Shown here: in pieces, positions 61,501 through 64,000 of the stretch
How the letters are laid out: every line of letters starts with the position of its first letter
Position numbering within the stretch: the stretch's first letter is position 1
Assembly (NCBI RefSeq): GCF_048771995.1
Contig: NC_133063.1
Span: forward strand, 72,032,014 to 72,096,013
DNA: 64,000 bases
Direction of reading: 5' to 3'
Origin: Taeniopygia guttata
Lineage: Eukaryota; Chordata; Aves; Passeriformes; Estrildidae
Program-made: the position numbers and the translations under genes
Notes under the pieces: model-generated
Told to the model about the DNA's origin: nothing
The model's input: the letters and a program-made list of their open reading frames with translations, nothing else
Databases searched by the model: none

Positions 61501-62854
61501 AAGAAAAAGAAAATCACAAAGAGTAAAAGTAAAAGAAAAAAAATAGATACCACAGACAAATTTCTCTTGATTGTCATTCCTTCTCATTCTCCAAAATGTG
61601 TCTATACAGGATTATTTAAAATAATTACACAGACAGAGGAAAAAAAAAAAAAGGCATAAAATTTTAGAGGTTCTATGGTTAAGATTAAACAACTACCTAG
61701 ATTTTCCTTCTTTCTGAAGCATTTATTTTATTAGTATTAAAGAATTCTCATGGTGCAACATGTCAAACAATATGAAAACATCTCACAAGCTGTGTGGTTC
61801 ATCAATTTTTTACATATGTTTTCAACAAATAAGGTGACAAGTGAAAATTTGAAATCTAGTAATGTGAAAGTTCAACATATCAAAATGCCTTTGACAATGT
61901 ATTTTTTTCAGTTCTGTCCCAGCATAACAAACAAGATAAATAAAGCTGCACTAGACCACCTAGTCTGGCAAATTCCCATGAGCATGACAGAGAAGGTGGT
62001 AATAGTGATTTAGTACATGGTTCACTGCCACCTGTGTGATAGTAATGAACTAATGGTATCACGCAGTAGTACAGTGAATGCTGTGCTGAGAAGTGCAGCT
62101 AGTTACCCTGGAGCAGTTAGTAGCTGGAATTTGTCTGCCAGGCAGTCCAGAGTGCTTGCATGTCAAATATGGGTGTGGGGAGTCTGGTGTGCAATACCAC
62201 TCCTGAATTGCAGTCCTCTGACTTCTGTGGGCCTCTTCCTACATTGTGGGAAGGAAATGTGCACCACAAATGGATAGAACACACCAAGATATTTCAGTGG
62301 CAGATATGTACAGATCTCCCTGGCACTCATAGTCTAGACTTAATGTTTGCTTCCTTCCCAGTGCTTTACTATAGAAGTATTAATCTGTACCATGGAATTA
62401 AAAATTGTATTACTATGAAATGAACTCTCCTCTGGATGCAGTGTTTAGATTCCCTCTGCTTCCAACACCTCCAGGTGTATTATAGAGCAAAACAGGCCAA
62501 TACAATGAGAATGTTTTCCAGATCCACCATATCTTGGGGAAATTGATTTATGTCTGTTCGTTCAATTCAAACTGTTAGTCTAAAATCCAAGGAAGCAAAA
62601 CAAAATCAATATAGCCATTTGAGAAGCTGCCAATGCTGGCACCTGAATTCAGGCATATTAGAGCACGTGGTCAACAGCTATTGATTTATGTGCAAAGATC
62701 ATTAATATGCTGCAGTTCCCTCATCCTTACCAGGATTTTAAAATTTCAAGAAGTATATAAGATTTTCTTTCCCTTTGGATATAAAAAAGATGTCAGGTCA
62801 AACGGGTTATGCTGAACAGTCCATTTTAGATGTAGAAAGTACACCTTTTCTCCA

Positions 62855-62935
62855 AAAAGAAAAGAAAAAAAAAAAAACAAACCAAAAAACAACAAAACAA
62901 AACAGAAGAACAAATGCCACAACCAGCAAAAAAAC
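62855..62935 (+). repeat. A-rich / A/C-rich low-complexity tract
   Basis: AAAGAAAAG and AAAACAAC words dominate. The 138-codon minus-strand open frame over this region (Phe, Leu and Trp-rich) is a composition artefact. Confidence 0.8.
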
Positions 62936-63461
62936 AAAGAGAACTTAACTAAAAATGTAGCAAAATGTCTCTTGACTATGCAGAATATGAAGATGTATTG
63001 ACAGCATTGCTGCTCAAATATGTTGCTACATTTATTAGCTATAACCAAAGAAAATCCCAAATGACCCAAAAAAAAAAAAAGTTTTAAAAATTGCTTTAAA
63101 TAAAGTTTGTTCAGAGCAAAGCTTGGTGCAATGTCTTTTTGACAAAACCAGTAAAACTTCACTGGCTGTGGTTGAGTTGTTCCCTCATCCTAATGCAATA
63201 ATATAAAAAGCAGGCTAAGTATCTCCGAAAAAAGAGAAGTATACAAATATATTAATATTTTTCTTATAGTATGTTATGATATATCCCTTAAAGCAAGGCC
63301 AAATGCTCTCTTTCTTTCTGTCTAATAAAAAGATCATCCCACTCCCCTTCACCTTACATGAATGTAAAAGAATCATTACTGTATTCAAAATGAAAATGAA
63401 ATTTGCTTGAAAGTGATATCAGATTATCTTTTCTTAAATTAAATGTGCAAATTTTTTTTTA

Positions 63462-63497
63462 TGATAAAGCCCTGTCAGAAGAGACAGGGCTTTATCA
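63462..63497. repeat. Perfect 15-bp inverted repeat (hairpin)
   Basis: The arms TGATAAAGCCCTGTC (63462-63476) and GACAGGGCTTTATCA (63483-63497) are exact reverse complements around the 6-base loop AGAAGA. The stem is GC-rich in its core, unlike its surroundings, and a run of nine T lies just upstream at about 63452-63460. This is the strongest short hairpin noticed in the window. Confidence 0.9.
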
Positions 63498-63568
63498 CAA
63501 GAGTTTGATTACAAGAAAAGTCCCTGGTTAACCCTCTGGTCTCCTTTGATGCTGTAAGAAAAAATAAT

Positions 63569-63671
63569 GGGTTTTTTTTGTTTTGTTTTGGTTTTTTGTG
63601 GGTTTTTTTTTTGTTTGGTTTTTTGTTTGTTATTTTGTTTTGTTTTATTTTGTTTGTGTTTTTTTTTTTAT
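63569..63671 (+). repeat. T/G-rich low-complexity tract
   Basis: GTTTT, GGTTTTTT and TTTGTTTG words make up almost the whole stretch. The open frames on both strands (Phe/Val/Trp-rich or Lys/Asn-rich) are artefacts. Confidence 0.88.
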
Positions 63672-64000
63672 ATGTGATGCAGTAAATCGTCAAATATCTG
63701 CATTTAAATGGTGTATCTTTAAAACTATTTATAAAAAAGAGCTAAGGGGTTCTGTCTTCCTTGAGTGCCAGGAAATAGAGGTTGTTTATTTTATAGAGCT
63801 CATTTGTGCTACTGCTCTTGGATATGAGACAAGAAAGTCAAAAATTAGAACTGCACAGGAAGGAAATCTCAGAACCATATAAATACCAGCTTAAAATGAG
63901 TTATCTGAAAAACTCAAAGGTCTTGGAGGGTAACTGGCTGTTCAAAATTTTATAACTACAACCAAAAAAACAAAAAAAAACAAATCAAAACAACCAACCA

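Larger units (their letters stand above)
56147..64000. other. AT-rich single-copy DNA with simple repeats, no gene seen
   Basis: No exon, RNA gene or repeat family is recognised. It contains hairpins at 57886-57940 and 63462-63497, an (AC)n-like run at 57950-57975, a CT-rich run at 58560-58592, A runs near 60516 and 61631, an A/C-rich tract at 62855-62935, a T/G-rich tract at 63569-63671, and A/C-rich sequence at the window end (63960-64000). The GC-richer patch at about 62010-62330 could be an old repeat but was not identified. Confidence 0.55.

Noticed and set aside
62010-62330. GC-richer patch with repeat-like wording
   Set aside because: No ends, no polyadenylation context and no family landmarks could be recognised.
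62746-63162. 138-codon minus-strand frame, Phe/Leu/Trp-rich, membrane-protein-like
   Set aside because: Its middle is the translation of an A-rich low-complexity tract, which always gives Phe and Leu on the opposite strand.
1-64000. tRNA, rRNA, CRISPR arrays, bacterial-type promoters and operons
   Set aside because: No cloverleaf-type segments, rRNA blocks or regularly spaced repeat-spacer units were seen, and the composition and CR1/LTR content show vertebrate nuclear DNA.

Overview
The window looks like non-coding nuclear DNA from a bird, most likely a songbird. It is AT-rich, has no convincing protein-coding exon, and its recognisable repeats are the usual avian set: chicken-repeat 1 (CR1) LINE fragments and several solo LTRs of avian endogenous retroviruses. 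Bird-type CR1 3' ends and the LTR type with TGTGGTTTAA-like ends are the main reasons for the bird call. I recognised families from memory of their typical sequence, not from a search, so family-level names are kept broad.

Layout: 1-9.2 kb is AT-rich single-copy DNA with a T/G-rich tract near 4.4-4.6 kb. At 9.2-9.8 kb lies a minus-strand ERVL-type LTR abutting a 25-base A run, and at 11.15-11.75 kb an older plus-strand LTR of the same broad type. From 11.8 to 21.3 kb is mostly featureless DNA, with one GC-richer patch near 17 kb and a possible conserved regulatory block near 16.3 kb. From 21.3 to 23.4 kb is a decayed CR1 split by a solo LTR; a second LTR of the same family sits at 25.9-26.6 kb. 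At 35.2-35.6 kb is an uninterrupted 434-bp (CCCTT)n array, equal to (AAGGG)n on the minus strand, followed by a GC-rich block that is probably a minus-strand LTR. At 44.2-45.6 kb is the youngest-looking element, a 1.4-kb solo LTR with a perfect 5-bp target duplication. Two more LTRs lie at 50.0-50.5 kb (plus) and 51.6-52.3 kb (minus, with an internal 5/10-bp tandem repeat). A minus-strand CR1 3' end is at 54.06-54.26 kb, and a recent local duplication at 55.9-56.15 kb. The rest is AT-rich single-copy DNA with simple repeats and a few perfect hairpins.

No host gene, tRNA, rRNA or CRISPR array could be supported. Every long open frame falls in an LTR, in the pentanucleotide array, in low-complexity sequence, or in unremarkable AT-rich DNA. 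The window is best read as a gene desert or the inside of a very large intron. I found no new biological system. The points most worth a second look are the pure AAGGG-type array, the LTR nested in CR1 with apparently non-canonical ends shared by its sister copy, the LTR-borne minisatellite, and a few candidate conserved elements.
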